Notes: generated by a model from the letters alone, not told the origin. 64,000 bases of DNA from Alkalihalophilus pseudofirmus (GCF_029094545.1 NZ_CP117835.1:1902001-1966000), one strand, 5' to 3'. Counted from the stretch's first letter, positions 51,204-59,376 are shown. Program-made: numbers and translations.

Positions 51204-51357
51204 GATTAAAAAATTTGATTAAACAACTCCCCAATAAAGAAAACTCATAGTAAAAAATAATCACAAATGTCGAAAGTACTTTTGGTAATTTACCATAAAA
51301 GTATATTAAAGCTGACCCTATTAGTATGTGAATACAAGCAAAAAGAATTAGACTCAT
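51181..51357 (-). CDS. Small membrane protein, 58 residues
   Basis: ATG at 51357 with AGAGGTAGG 3-8 bases upstream opens a 58-codon frame: MSLILFACIHILIGSALIYF, then a loop YGKLPKV, a second hydrophobic stretch LSTFVIIFYY, and a tail ending PLTGIIP. The last seven codons come from the intergenic repeat (CCCGTTAG read backwards), so the repeat has become part of the coding end. Family not recognised. Confidence 0.5.
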   Translation of the reverse strand: MSLILFACIHILIGSALIYFYGKLPKVLSTFVIIFYYEFSLLGSCLIKFFNPLTGIIP

Positions 51358-51410
51358 TTACCTACCTCTTGCCTAAATTGTACCATTTTCATTTTGATAA
51401 TTAACCTTTT

Positions 51411-51442
51411 TTCACTAACCTGCTTCGTTACTGCAATAAGAT
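51411..51442 (-). repeat. Intergenic repeat fragment, copy g
   Basis: TTCACTAACCTGCTTCGTTA followed by CTGCAATAAGATAAAG matches the CTAACCTGCCCGTTA arm of copy e and the CTGCTTCGTTA of copy b. No hairpin is attached. The rest of 51358-51579 holds nothing else recognisable. Confidence 0.55.
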
Positions 51443-51579
51443 AAAGAGCAATCCCTGCTTCTTCAATGGTGGGGAGATAAGCTGTTTGCACTAAGGAGAT
51501 TGTTCATCTATGTACACTTCATTTCAATATGATCATATTGATCTCCTATAAAAGGCGTTAAAACAAAAGGCCAAAAATA

Positions 51580-51621
51580 TACAGACAAAAGGGATCTAGT
51601 TCATTAATCCTTGTGTCTGTA
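51580..51621. terminator. Bidirectional intrinsic terminator after the VanZ-like gene
   Basis: TACAGACA/TGTCTGTA outer stem with an inner AAGGGAT/ATCCTT pairing; T-runs follow on both strands. Ten bases beyond the stop at 51632. Confidence 0.8.
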
Positions 51622-51631
51622 CTTTTTAATT

Positions 51632-52207
51632 TTATTTAATCATTGTAGATTCATTTTTTTCATTGAGAATTATAGGTGTGATTAATGGTCTTATTATTAA
51701 ATATACAAGATAACCAACAGCAACTCCTAATGTGTTTAAAATAAGGTCATCTATGTTAAAAGTTCTATATGTAACACCTAAAACTAGAGATAGTACCAAT
51801 TGAGTTAATTCAATTCCTAAAGAAACACAAAGTCCATATAATAGTGTTCTATAAAATGAGTTTCTCTTTAAAATTAAAGGTAAATAAATACCTAAGGGTA
51901 AAAGTAAAATTAAATTCCCTAGAGTTGAAAAGGAGAGTAACCCTTGTTGTGTAAAAATAGATTGAAAGGGAATAAAGTTGTTTTTAAGCTCCATAATTTC
52001 TGCCATGAATTTTGAATCAGGACCAATTGGTATAGGGAAAATTGTATAATTAATTACGTAAAGTAGGTATATGCTAAAACTATAAATTAAGAGTCTAAAA
52101 GTCAATTTAGGCTTATTCTTACTTTTCCAATAAAATATATTTTCACCAATAATAAACAAAAAAAATAGTGGTAATCCAACAAATTTAAACATCAACAAAT
52201 CAATCAT
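51632..52207 (-). CDS. VanZ-family membrane protein
   Basis: 191 residues with about five membrane helices. Typical VanZ-like strings: NFIPFQSIF, LGNLILLLPLGIYLPLI, SLGIELTQLVL and RTFNIDDLILNTLGVAVGY. VanZ itself gives low-level teicoplanin resistance in enterococci; most chromosomal members have unknown roles at the cell envelope. GGGAAGTG precedes ATG. It lies within the run of small minus-strand genes. Confidence 0.85.
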   Translation of the reverse strand: MIDLLMFKFVGLPLFFLFIIGENIFYWKSKNKPKLTFRLLIYSFSIYLLYVINYTIFPIPIGPDSKFMAEIMELKNNFIPFQSIFTQQGLLSFSTLGNLILLLPLGIYLPLILKRNSFYRTLLYGLCVSLGIELTQLVLSLVLGVTYRTFNIDDLILNTLGVAVGYLVYLIIRPLITPIILNEKNESTMIK

Positions 52208-52230
52208 TGTGATTCACTTCCCTACTAAAG

Positions 52231-52252
52231 CCAAGCTGAATTTAGCTTGGCT
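52231..52252 (-). terminator. Terminator after the secreted-protein gene
   Basis: Perfect 8-bp stem GCCAAGCT/AGCTTGGC with loop GAATTT, T-rich (TTTAG) on the minus side; 20 bases past the stop at 52273. Confidence 0.7.
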
Positions 52253-52272
52253 TTTACAAATTATTTAATGTA

Positions 52273-52644
52273 TTAGTTAGTAATAGTAGCACGACCTATT
52301 AAAGTTGAATTATCATTTGCTTTTGTCCAACGGAAATAGGTCCCTGACGAAGGTACGGACCAACTTGAAGTGGCAGCAGAGAACCTATCTTGAGTTTTCA
52401 TGCCATACGACTTACCATTCTTGTCCATAAGAGTGATATAGAATACAGTGGGACTTCCCTGCTTCCAACCCGGATTTGATTTGTTGAATGTTCGGACACT
52501 AACACTTCCAGATTTCAGGTTATAATCAGGTGAATTTAAAGCTACTTTAAACTCAAAAGAACGCTCCCACGTCGCAGCACCTACTACAAATGGTAGACAT
52601 AAAACTGTTGCGAAGACTAAAACTGCAATTATTTTTTTATACAT
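52273..52644 (-). CDS. Small secreted protein
   Basis: 123 residues. Clear Sec signal peptide (KKIIAVLVFATVLCLPFVVG) with probable cleavage after AA-type residues near 23-24. The mature part of about 100 residues is Ser/Thr/Lys-rich and beta-type (SFEFKVALNSPDYNLKSGSV, FYITLMDKNGKSYGMKT, SGTYFRWTKAND). I do not recognise the family. No catalytic motif. The ATG is preceded by AGAAGGAAT. Confidence 0.7.
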   Translation of the reverse strand: MYKKIIAVLVFATVLCLPFVVGAATWERSFEFKVALNSPDYNLKSGSVSVRTFNKSNPGWKQGSPTVFYITLMDKNGKSYGMKTQDRFSAATSSWSVPSSGTYFRWTKANDNSTLIGRATITN

Positions 52645-52865
52645 TTCTACTATTCCTTCTCAATCTTTTTCTGAGGATCCTCGAAATACATAATAAGTAA
52701 ATTTTACAAATAATAGAATAGGTCTAAAGTTTCGTTTAGATAAATTTACCAAAAAACGAATGAAATGTTATTAATAATTATGTTTCTGAGAGTGGTATTC
52801 TGAAGGAAATATGCTGTGTATACGTGTATACCTTGTGTTACAACCAGATAGAATAACTAAAACAG

Positions 52866-52907
52866 TTAAACTGCCCCGTTAGTTTAAGAACAGCACTTCA
52901 CAAACTA
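52866..52907 (-). repeat. Intergenic CCCGTTAG-type repeat, copy h
   Basis: TTAAACTGCCCCGTTAG, then TTTAAGAACAGCACTTCACA. It keeps the CCCGTTAGTTTAAG core and the TTCACAAACT tail. It lies in a 593-base gene-free stretch (52645-53237) that also has two hairpins. Confidence 0.7.
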
Positions 52908-52980
52908 CCTCTATAATATTAACATATAATTTCCATTTACCTTCAACAACAGCCCCGATTAGCAGAAGTTTTAGCACTGA

Positions 52981-53020
52981 TTTTAACAACACCGCATAAA
53001 TTTGTGAGGTGCTGTTAAAA
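52981..53020. repeat. Long inverted repeat (hairpin) in the gene-free stretch
   Basis: TTTTAACAACACC (52981-52993) and GGTGCTGTTAAAA (53008-53020) pair over 12 of 13 positions around a 14-base loop. No gene abuts it. It may be a terminator or a remnant of a mobile repeat. Confidence 0.6.
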
Positions 53021-53080
53021 TGGATGCGAATTGATGTGCTAATTTGTATGCTAAATACGTTAAATCATTGATATAGCAAC

Positions 53081-53118
53081 AAAAATAAGGACACCAATTT
53101 ATATGCGAAGGATGTCCT
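53081..53118 (-). terminator. Probable terminator for the 53238-53797 gene pair
   Basis: AGGACA (53088-53093) and TGTCCT (53113-53118) form the stem; on the minus strand it is followed by TATTTTTG. It lies 120 bases beyond the stop codon. Confidence 0.55.
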
Positions 53119-53237
53119 CAATTAGGTTGTTATTTAATGTTTTCTCCCCAGTAACCGAACCCGTTAAAATAGCTCTGATGCTTTCTTATAATTTAATGTA
53201 ATGGTATGTTCTCTTCGCTTGGTGTAAACGCACTTCT

Positions 53238-53525
53238 TTAATCCACTAAATCTAACGCGATATCAGATAGTCTATGCCTGATGACTAGTTGTACTTTTCT
53301 TGATTTTTCATTCATCCCTATAAGATCAACAGTCTGTTCACCCCAAGTTAATTTTGTTTCTTGTTCTAATTTCTTTACTTGTTTTTCTATCAATTCTGTA
53401 TGTTCTTCATACAATTTAATGGCCGCTTTCTCATCCTTAAATACCTCTGGCAATTGATAATTTAAACCTGCAAACCATTCTCGAAACGCTGATTCTCCAT
53501 ATGTATTTAATCTGCTATTCAACAC
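53238..53525 (-). CDS. Uncharacterised small soluble protein
   Basis: 95 residues, rich in charged residues. A helical middle (EDEKAAIKLYEEHTELIEKQ in spirit, about residues 28-62) is followed by beta-type segments (VDLIGMNEKSRKVQLVIRH). Family not recognised. Five bases after the membrane-protein gene 53531-53797, so the two form a pair and may act together. No strong ribosome binding site is seen apart from AGGAAT-like bases within the upstream gene end. Confidence 0.55.
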   Translation of the reverse strand: MLNSRLNTYGESAFREWFAGLNYQLPEVFKDEKAAIKLYEEHTELIEKQVKKLEQETKLTWGEQTVDLIGMNEKSRKVQLVIRHRLSDIALDLVD

Positions 53526-53530
53526 ATTTC

Positions 53531-53797
53531 TTAGTTCCCAATAAAAGCAATGGTCAACCCCATTTCAACCATCTTTCTCTCAATATTTTCTAGTGTAATG
53601 TTTAACAGACTTGGTTTTCTAGTTAATTGAATGAACCAATAACCGAAGAAGAACCCTAAAATTAGATAAAGCCAATTAAAATGGATCTCTCCCATATCGC
53701 GCCATGCTTTAATTCCAGAATAGATAAAGCTGCTTACATAAAGAATGGATATCATCCCAAACAAACAAAGATAGAGTGTATTATATTTATTAAACAT
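53531..53797 (-). CDS. Small two-helix membrane protein
   Basis: 88 residues. Two membrane helices (about 8-30 and 42-60) and a soluble C-terminal helix (ITLENIERKMVEMGLTIAF). The ATG at 53797 has only a weak upstream site (ACAGGTAAT). Paired with the small soluble protein downstream. Family not recognised. Confidence 0.55.
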   Translation of the reverse strand: MFNKYNTLYLCLFGMISILYVSSFIYSGIKAWRDMGEIHFNWLYLILGFFFGYWFIQLTRKPSLLNITLENIERKMVEMGLTIAFIGN

Positions 53798-53820
53798 GAT
53801 TACCTGTCTCTATTATCGTA

Positions 53821-54663
53821 TTAATATGAATGACGAAAATCCCTTACCATCTCTCTAAACCTTTCCTTCTCTTCTAAATGTGGAAAATGATTGCTTGTTT
53901 CAAATATAAACAGCTTAGAATTTAGAAGACGGTTATGTATTTCTTCTGAATAAACAATAGGACATTGGGAGTCATGTCTGCCGCAAAAGACGGTAGTCGG
54001 AGTGCTACTATGTGTTATATGATCGCGAATATCATAGGTTGGCAGTTCGTTATTGATATAATAATCTAAACGTTTCTGAACAACCTTACCGCTGCTTGGT
54101 ATTGAAAAGAATTCATCAAAACGACTTGGCTCGTATATCGACATTTCCGTCCATTCACGTACAGCTTGCATTCTCTCTTCTTTTGTAGAATCACTAGATT
54201 TAATGATTGATAACAATTCTCTTACTCTCTGATTTAGAGGATGTTTATAGCTGTAAATACTATCTTTATGCTCCATATAGGCTTTCGTAGCGGCTGCTCC
54301 ACCGACCATTAACCGTTTTAAAGAACTGGAATGTTTTTCCGCATAGACCAAACCCAGCATTCCTCCTGTTGAATGCCCTGCGAAACTCCATGTCTTAAAT
54401 CCTAATGCTAGCCTTATGGCTTCTAGATCTTCCGAGGTTTCCCTCATGCTTAGTTCAACCTCATTTTTAATACGAGGAGAATTTCCAGCTTCCTTTAAAT
54501 TGATAAGAAAAACGGAAAAAGAGTCAACAAACATATCTGCAAAATAATTCCCACGTTCATTAAACTCACTGTAAAGATGAGTAATGAATAACGGTTCCCC
54601 GCTGCCCGCTACGAAAACTTCAAACACTCCTCTTTGGGTATTGATTAGCTTTTGCTCCCACAT
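53821..54663 (-). CDS. Alpha/beta-hydrolase (proline iminopeptidase-like)
   Basis: 280 residues from ATG 54663, with GGAGGAG 5-11 bases upstream; the frame to 54711 is not supported. Oxyanion-type strand PLFITHLYSEF lacks the usual HGxxG Gly-rich loop. Nucleophile elbow FAGHSTGGMLG, acid in VFCGRHDSQCP and His in ETSNHFPHLEE complete the triad. Substrate unknown. It reads away from the PadR-type gene, so that regulator could control it. Confidence 0.85.
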   Translation of the reverse strand: MWEQKLINTQRGVFEVFVAGSGEPLFITHLYSEFNERGNYFADMFVDSFSVFLINLKEAGNSPRIKNEVELSMRETSEDLEAIRLALGFKTWSFAGHSTGGMLGLVYAEKHSSSLKRLMVGGAAATKAYMEHKDSIYSYKHPLNQRVRELLSIIKSSDSTKEERMQAVREWTEMSIYEPSRFDEFFSIPSSGKVVQKRLDYYINNELPTYDIRDHITHSSTPTTVFCGRHDSQCPIVYSEEIHNRLLNSKLFIFETSNHFPHLEEKERFREMVRDFRHSY

Positions 54664-54869
54664 AGGCTCTCCTCCGTGATTCTTTATATTTCCTGAATAC
54701 AACCCTCTCAATCTTTGTTTATTCTAACATAAATAACCATTTTCTGACTGCTTACATAGATGTTTTCATGATCAACCAAATGATTAAGAAAAATCTATTT
54801 ACATAATCATCCATTCATAATATATTATATATAACAAGTTGAATGTAAAATGTTTTGGTGGTGTGATGA

Positions 54870-55424
54870 ATGAGCTTAAGATTTGGGATATTAGGTTTGC
54901 TTAAATATGAGAGTATGACAGGTTATGACTTGCAAAAGACCTTCAATTCCTCACTGCAATTTATGTGGAATGCGAAGACGAGTCAAATTTATCGAGAGCT
55001 GAAAACGTTGGAGAGTCAACAGCTTGTGAGTTCTTCAGTAATAGAGCAAGAAAGCAAATTTGATCGGAAGGTATACACGATCACAACAAAGGGGAACGAA
55101 TCATTCTTAAGCTGGATGCAAAAATTTCCTCAAGATTTGAATGCCCCTATACGCGATGAATTCATAATGAGGATCTTCTTTAGTGAATTTATGGATGATG
55201 ACGAGGTTAGTTTTGAAATCAGAAGATACCAGAAGCAACAAGAAGACTTACTCCAAATATTAAATGTGATTAAAAAGCAAGCAGTATTAGATGCGAAGGA
55301 AAATAGCTATGAAAGGTCACTGTTCTACTGGCTGTTAACAATCAAAAGAGCAATGAAATCGATCGAAGCAGAAAAAGAGTGGGCAGAGGAAGCTTTAGCG
55401 TTGATTGAAAGTAGAAAGGGTTGA
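54870..55424 (+). CDS. PadR-family transcription regulator
   Basis: 184 residues. The N-terminal winged HTH reads LGLLKYESMTGYDLQKTF, TSQIYRELKTLESQQLV and KVYTITTKGNESFLSWM, the PadR pattern; the C-terminal Vir_act_alpha_C-like helical domain (about 95-180) mediates dimerisation. PadR proteins repress efflux or stress genes. The rhomboid gene follows at 4 bases, and AT-rich palindromic sequence (ATAATATATTATAT, 54818-54831) precedes it. Confidence 0.88.
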   Translation: MSLRFGILGLLKYESMTGYDLQKTFNSSLQFMWNAKTSQIYRELKTLESQQLVSSSVIEQESKFDRKVYTITTKGNESFLSWMQKFPQDLNAPIRDEFIMRIFFSEFMDDDEVSFEIRRYQKQQEDLLQILNVIKKQAVLDAKENSYERSLFYWLLTIKRAMKSIEAEKEWAEEALALIESRKG

Positions 55425-55428
55425 GAAG

Positions 55429-55995
55429 ATGGAATGGAACGTACTAAAGAAATCTCCGATGACCATTGCTTTTTTCAGTATTTGTGCGATTATTTTTCTT
55501 TTTGGTAAAATCACTACTCCAGAGAATATTAGGTTTCTTGCACTATCCTATGAACAATTCCCACAAAATTGGTTTACTCTATTTACACATGGGTTTGTAC
55601 ATGTAGAATGGTATCACTTTTTAATTAATATGTTCCTATTACTCTATATTGGATCATGGGTAGAACAGCTTTTAGGTAAAATGAAGTACCTCGTTTTGGT
55701 AGTGGTATGTATTTTATCTGGCGGTCTCGCACTTATCTTATTAAATACTGCTGGGATCGGATTTAGTGTGGCTGGCATGGCTATTCTCTTCTATTATCAT
55801 TTGACCTATCCATTTGAGAAAGAGCTATTCTTTAATCTACCTAATTTCGTATTGCCACTAGCCATAGTGGTCATCTCCATAGTAGCCTTAATCTTTGGCG
55901 TAATGAGTTCTGTAGGACATATCCCGCACCTTGTCGGGGCCATGATAGGAATAGTGTTTCTAATCTTTTTTAGAAAACAGCATTACCCTATATAG
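55429..55995 (+). CDS. Rhomboid-family intramembrane serine protease
   Basis: 188 residues from ATG 55429 (AAAGGG 8 bases upstream), about six membrane helices. Rhomboid marks: FTHGFVHVEWYHFLINMFLLLYIG (L1-loop and helix 2), GSWVEQLLGK, a GFSVAGMA segment bearing the presumed nucleophile Ser, and GHIPHLVGAMIG with the His of the dyad. The Ser motif GxSxAG departs from the common GASGAI, so activity needs proof. Cotranscribed with the PadR-type gene, an unusual pairing. Confidence 0.8.
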   Translation: MEWNVLKKSPMTIAFFSICAIIFLFGKITTPENIRFLALSYEQFPQNWFTLFTHGFVHVEWYHFLINMFLLLYIGSWVEQLLGKMKYLVLVVVCILSGGLALILLNTAGIGFSVAGMAILFYYHLTYPFEKELFFNLPNFVLPLAIVVISIVALIFGVMSSVGHIPHLVGAMIGIVFLIFFRKQHYPI

Positions 55996-56016
55996 AGTTA
56001 AGTAAGAACTACCGAC

Positions 56017-56050
56017 AGAGAGCAGATCTTCCACAGAAGGGCTGCTCTCT
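56017..56050. terminator. Bidirectional terminator between convergent genes
   Basis: Perfect 9-bp stem AGAGAGCAG/CTGCTCTCT; plus-strand side followed by TTTAAAA. It separates the rhomboid gene from the convergent GNAT gene. Confidence 0.75.
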
Positions 56051-56094
56051 TTAAAATGAAGATTCATAAAGCTAAATAGTCACCGAATAAATCA

Positions 56095-56604
56095 TTATAA
56101 ATCTTTCCTATAATAAACAAACTTCAAACTCTTTCCATTCATTTCAACTTCTTCTTCACTTGTAGATATGTAAGTAAAGCCGTTTTTCTCTAATAGCTTT
56201 TGTGAAGCGGTATTGTTATTCGTTGTCTTAGCTAAGAGATGTTCTACTCCTGTATCAGCAAGTAGCTCTATCAATATCTTCAATGCTTTTTTCGCAATCT
56301 TTTTACCAGCGTATTCTTCTCCGACTCTATAACCGAGGTAACCTAACTTACTCTCTTTATCAATATCTACTACATTTATCCGGCCAAGAATTAATCCGCT
56401 ATGATCCTTAATTAGATAGTAATAAGATTCCCCTTTCGCTTGTTCTTCCAGTAATAAGTGGTGCCTTAATTTAAACGTTTCAAAGGTATAATAATCTCCT
56501 CCCCTGCTTGGCACCATTCTCTCAAAATATTTTCTGTTCTTAACTTCAAATTCAAATAAAGTTTCATCATCCGCTGATCGTAATTTTTCTAAAGAAATGC
56601 CCAT
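56095..56604 (-). CDS. GNAT-family N-acetyltransferase (RimJ/RimL type)
   Basis: 169 residues. Motif A is RVGEEYAGKKIAKKALKILI (the Q/RxxGxG/A-type loop here VGEEYAGKKIA), preceded by LGYLGYRVG, and motif B is NNNTASQKLLEKNGFTYI. These bind acetyl-CoA. Acts on amino groups of a protein, antibiotic or metabolite; substrate unknown. Ends up 5 bases after the MerR-type stop, so it is in that operon. Confidence 0.9.
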   Translation of the reverse strand: MGISLEKLRSADDETLFEFEVKNRKYFERMVPSRGGDYYTFETFKLRHHLLLEEQAKGESYYYLIKDHSGLILGRINVVDIDKESKLGYLGYRVGEEYAGKKIAKKALKILIELLADTGVEHLLAKTTNNNTASQKLLEKNGFTYISTSEEEVEMNGKSLKFVYYRKDL

Positions 56605-56609
56605 TATTG

Positions 56610-57368
56610 TTACCTCTCTTCTTGACTCGAGCGACTAGTAAAATAAGCTTTCAACCCTTCATATAGATAAATACCTAAATCTTCAGGGATATAACTATTA
56701 AAATCATGCTGATGGGATTCCAGGAATGTCTCGTCCTGAAGTAAGTTAAACAAGGTTCTTGTAGTAGGAGTAACCAGGTTATTGATTGCTTTTAACAGTT
56801 CTGGATTGTTAACCGTTTCATTATGTACTAATAACTTTCTTGTAATAGAAAGCAACTCTATTGTTGCTTTATCTCTCTCTAGGTTAAGTTTGGGATCTTT
56901 CAGTGACTCTATTTCAGCTAATATGCTTGGGTCATGTTGAAAATGTTGCTCTAATGCATGAATTTGTTTCTTTTCTCTCCTGAATACATCCAGCATGATA
57001 AAAGTGAATTCTTCTAATTCTATGTCAGAGATGGAATTTTTCCCGTACAGCTCCTTCATTCTTTGTATCGTTTGCAAAGACTCATTTAGTTCTTCCATTT
57101 TTTGTTTAATCATTTGTTCTTGTAAATCTAATAGCTCTTTAGTTTTCAATGTGTCTTTAGATAAATGAGTTTTAATTTCTTCTAGTGATAAACCTAATTG
57201 TTTAAAGATGCTAATTTTTTGATACAACTCCCACTCTTTACGCGTGTATACTTTCTGTCCTTTATCATTGCGATTTGTCGGTTTAAGAAGTTCAATTTTA
57301 TCATAATACCTTAACGTTCTAATTGTTGTATTTACGAGCTTTGCAAAGTGTCCAATTGTGACTTCCAT
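56610..57368 (-). CDS. MerR-family regulator with TipAS-like effector domain
   Basis: 252 residues. MerR HTH (IGHFAKLVNTTIRTLRYYDKI, VYTRKEWELYQKISIFKQLG), coiled coil (about 75-110), then a helical C-terminal domain like TipAL/SkgA-type antibiotic-binding regions. Divergent from the MFS gene with 144 bases between; the 19-bp-spaced promoter there carries a dyad that this protein probably twists to activate transcription. GGTGAAATGAC region precedes ATG. Confidence 0.88.
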   Translation of the reverse strand: MEVTIGHFAKLVNTTIRTLRYYDKIELLKPTNRNDKGQKVYTRKEWELYQKISIFKQLGLSLEEIKTHLSKDTLKTKELLDLQEQMIKQKMEELNESLQTIQRMKELYGKNSISDIELEEFTFIMLDVFRREKKQIHALEQHFQHDPSILAEIESLKDPKLNLERDKATIELLSITRKLLVHNETVNNPELLKAINNLVTPTTRTLFNLLQDETFLESHQHDFNSYIPEDLGIYLYEGLKAYFTSRSSQEER

Positions 57369-57450
57369 GTCATTTCACCCTCGCTTCAAATTATGTATTT
57401 GTATTATCTAAGTAACTTCACACCACATTTAACTTTTTTCATTTTAAGTA

Positions 57451-57481
57451 TTGCCTAAGACGTCACGTCACACCTTATGCT
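57451..57481 (+). promoter_or_regulatory. MerR-type promoter with 19-bp spacer ahead of the MFS gene
   Basis: TTGCCT (57451-57456) and TATGCT (57476-57481) are 19 bp apart, the over-long spacing typical of MerR-activated promoters. Within the spacer lie GACGT-C-ACGTC (57459-57469) and an outer TAAG/CTTA pair (57456-57459 and 57474-57477), both centred near 57465. Confidence 0.7.
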
Positions 57482-57512
57482 GATTATATATTAGCAGAAA
57501 GGATTTTGATCT

Positions 57513-58733
57513 ATGGACACAAAAAAATCATTATTTAAAAATCGTCAGTTCTTATTAATTTTTATAGGTGGTTTCTTAGCACTTATAGGGTTTAGTTCTT
57601 TTTTTACGACTACTACGTGGTTTGCCATTACAGAGCTAGGGTCGGCTAGTTCTCTTGGGATCGTACTTGTTTCTATTACTGTTCCTCGGATTCTAATGAT
57701 GGCTTTCGGCGGGATCATCGCTGATAAATTTAAAAAAACGTCCATTATGTTTACCACTAGCTTTATTCAAGGATGCATTCTAGTATTAATATTTGTATTA
57801 ACCTATACGTCTAGCTTATCAATCTCACATTTGGTTGTATTAGGTATGATTTTTGGGACATTGGATGCTTTTTCAGGACCAGCAGGAGCATCATTGATTC
57901 CAAAGATAGTGAATAAAAATCAAATTCAACAAGCAAATGCGATGGTTCAAGGAATGGGGCAAATTGGCTTTGTAGTAGGACCTATCATATCCGGAAGTGT
58001 CATGGAGTATTCTGGAGTTAGTGCAGGATATTTAGTTGCGGCAATGATTGTCCTTTTATCTGCATTTATGATGTTCCCCCCATTATTTAAAGAAGCTGCT
58101 GTTGTAAATACAGTAAAACAGACTCCATTCCATGACCTTAAAGAAGGTATTTCTTATGTAAAGGCGAGTAAATTTCTTTTAACGGGTATTCTCATTTTAG
58201 TGACTTTAAATTTCTTTGCTTTCGGTGCTATCACAATTGCGATACCCATATTAGTGGAGGCCTATGGTGGTACACCTATTAACTTAAGTTTCATTGAAGT
58301 TGGGATGGGACTTGGAATGCTTACGAGTACTGCTGTACTAGGTTTTGTTAACATTCGCCGCCGTGGGTTAACGTCAATTACCGGCTTACTTGCAACACTA
58401 GTTATATCCGTTGGTTTTAGTCAGGTTCCAAATCTATATGCGCTCACTATTCTGGCATTCATGATCGGCTTTACCATGACATTTGTAGCCATCCCATTTT
58501 TCACTTCAGCACAAGAAAATACAGATCCAAGAATTATGGGAAGAGTGATGAGTGTTATTTTCTTAGCAATGAATGGGTTTGATCCCCTTGCATATGCTGG
58601 TGTTACGTTACTTGTTACAAGAGGTTTAGATATACAAAATATTGTCTTATGCTTTTCATTGATTGGCTTAATGATCGCCCTATTCGTCTTATGGAAAGGT
58701 AAGTCATATAGAGAGGACAAATTAGACCTTTAA
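57513..58733 (+). CDS. Major facilitator superfamily efflux transporter
   Basis: 406 residues, about 12 membrane helices. The loop between helices 2 and 3 has FGGIIADKFKKTSIM (MFS motif A variant), and IGFVVGPIISGSVMEYSG is the motif-C-like segment of drug:H+ antiporters. The layout fits the EntS/MFS_3 group of drug and siderophore exporters. Likely induced by the divergent MerR-type regulator through the 57451-57481 promoter. AAAGGA precedes ATG. Confidence 0.9.
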   Translation: MDTKKSLFKNRQFLLIFIGGFLALIGFSSFFTTTTWFAITELGSASSLGIVLVSITVPRILMMAFGGIIADKFKKTSIMFTTSFIQGCILVLIFVLTYTSSLSISHLVVLGMIFGTLDAFSGPAGASLIPKIVNKNQIQQANAMVQGMGQIGFVVGPIISGSVMEYSGVSAGYLVAAMIVLLSAFMMFPPLFKEAAVVNTVKQTPFHDLKEGISYVKASKFLLTGILILVTLNFFAFGAITIAIPILVEAYGGTPINLSFIEVGMGLGMLTSTAVLGFVNIRRRGLTSITGLLATLVISVGFSQVPNLYALTILAFMIGFTMTFVAIPFFTSAQENTDPRIMGRVMSVIFLAMNGFDPLAYAGVTLLVTRGLDIQNIVLCFSLIGLMIALFVLWKGKSYREDKLDL

Positions 58734-58846
58734 TTGTTTCGCAAGGTTGTAAAGTAGTTTGTGGACAGGGTTAAGAGGGGAACTTCCCCTTTTTTACGTT
58801 CACTTCACTCTGCGTTTAATGGTTTTAATACTAAAAGAAATGCCTG

Positions 58847-59359
58847 GTGAAAATGTTGTATGAATTCACTAATTTCGCAAAAACTACACCTACAAAGTGC
58901 AAAGACAAAGGAATGAGTCCAATAGAAAATCAACAGCATGTTATAAAAACGTTAAATAAATTACTGCAAGGTCAATATATGGGAGTGCATTCTTATGAAG
59001 AATTCATTGGAAATCTTAATGACTCTTCCCCTCTCCGTAATCAGTTTATGACTATTCAACAGGACTTAAAACACCATGCGGCCTTGCTTTCAGAACGAAT
59101 TCAGCAACTCCACGGGACGCCTGCTACGAGTGAGGGAGTTATTGGTAAGATTGAACTTAATATCGGCCAACTTTTTGATCATCCAAAAGATGAAAAGGAT
59201 ATATTGAAACATGCAATTAAAGGGGAAAATCTCTACGGAATAAGGATGACTGAGAAATTAGTCCGTGATGAACTTGATGAGGAAAGTCTGAACCTTGTTC
59301 ATCAGATCTTAGAGAAGCAACGAGAGCATGTAGATTATTTGAAGTCTGAATTGCACTAA
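58847..59359 (+). CDS. DUF2383 ferritin-like protein
   Basis: Helical protein with QHVIKTLNKLLQGQYMGVHSYEEFIGNL, LKHHAALLSERIQQLHG and EKQREHVDYLKSEL, the DUF2383 four-helix pattern with Glu/His residues placed as in ferritin-like metal sites. The start is uncertain: GTG 58847 or ATG 58853 give about 170 residues, whereas ATG 58913 gives 148 residues, nearer to relatives, but its AAAGG abuts the codon. Function unknown; relatives are often linked to sporulation or stress. Confidence 0.75.
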   Translation: MKMLYEFTNFAKTTPTKCKDKGMSPIENQQHVIKTLNKLLQGQYMGVHSYEEFIGNLNDSSPLRNQFMTIQQDLKHHAALLSERIQQLHGTPATSEGVIGKIELNIGQLFDHPKDEKDILKHAIKGENLYGIRMTEKLVRDELDEESLNLVHQILEKQREHVDYLKSELH

Positions 59360-59376
59360 ATGTGAGGGTTTTTAAA

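Noticed and set aside
46534-53797. True integron attC array
   Set aside because: The repeat core CCCGTTAGTT does not fit GTTRRRY, the units contain terminator hairpins rather than attC-like paired R/L boxes, and no integron integrase is present in the window. Kept only as a cassette-like pattern.
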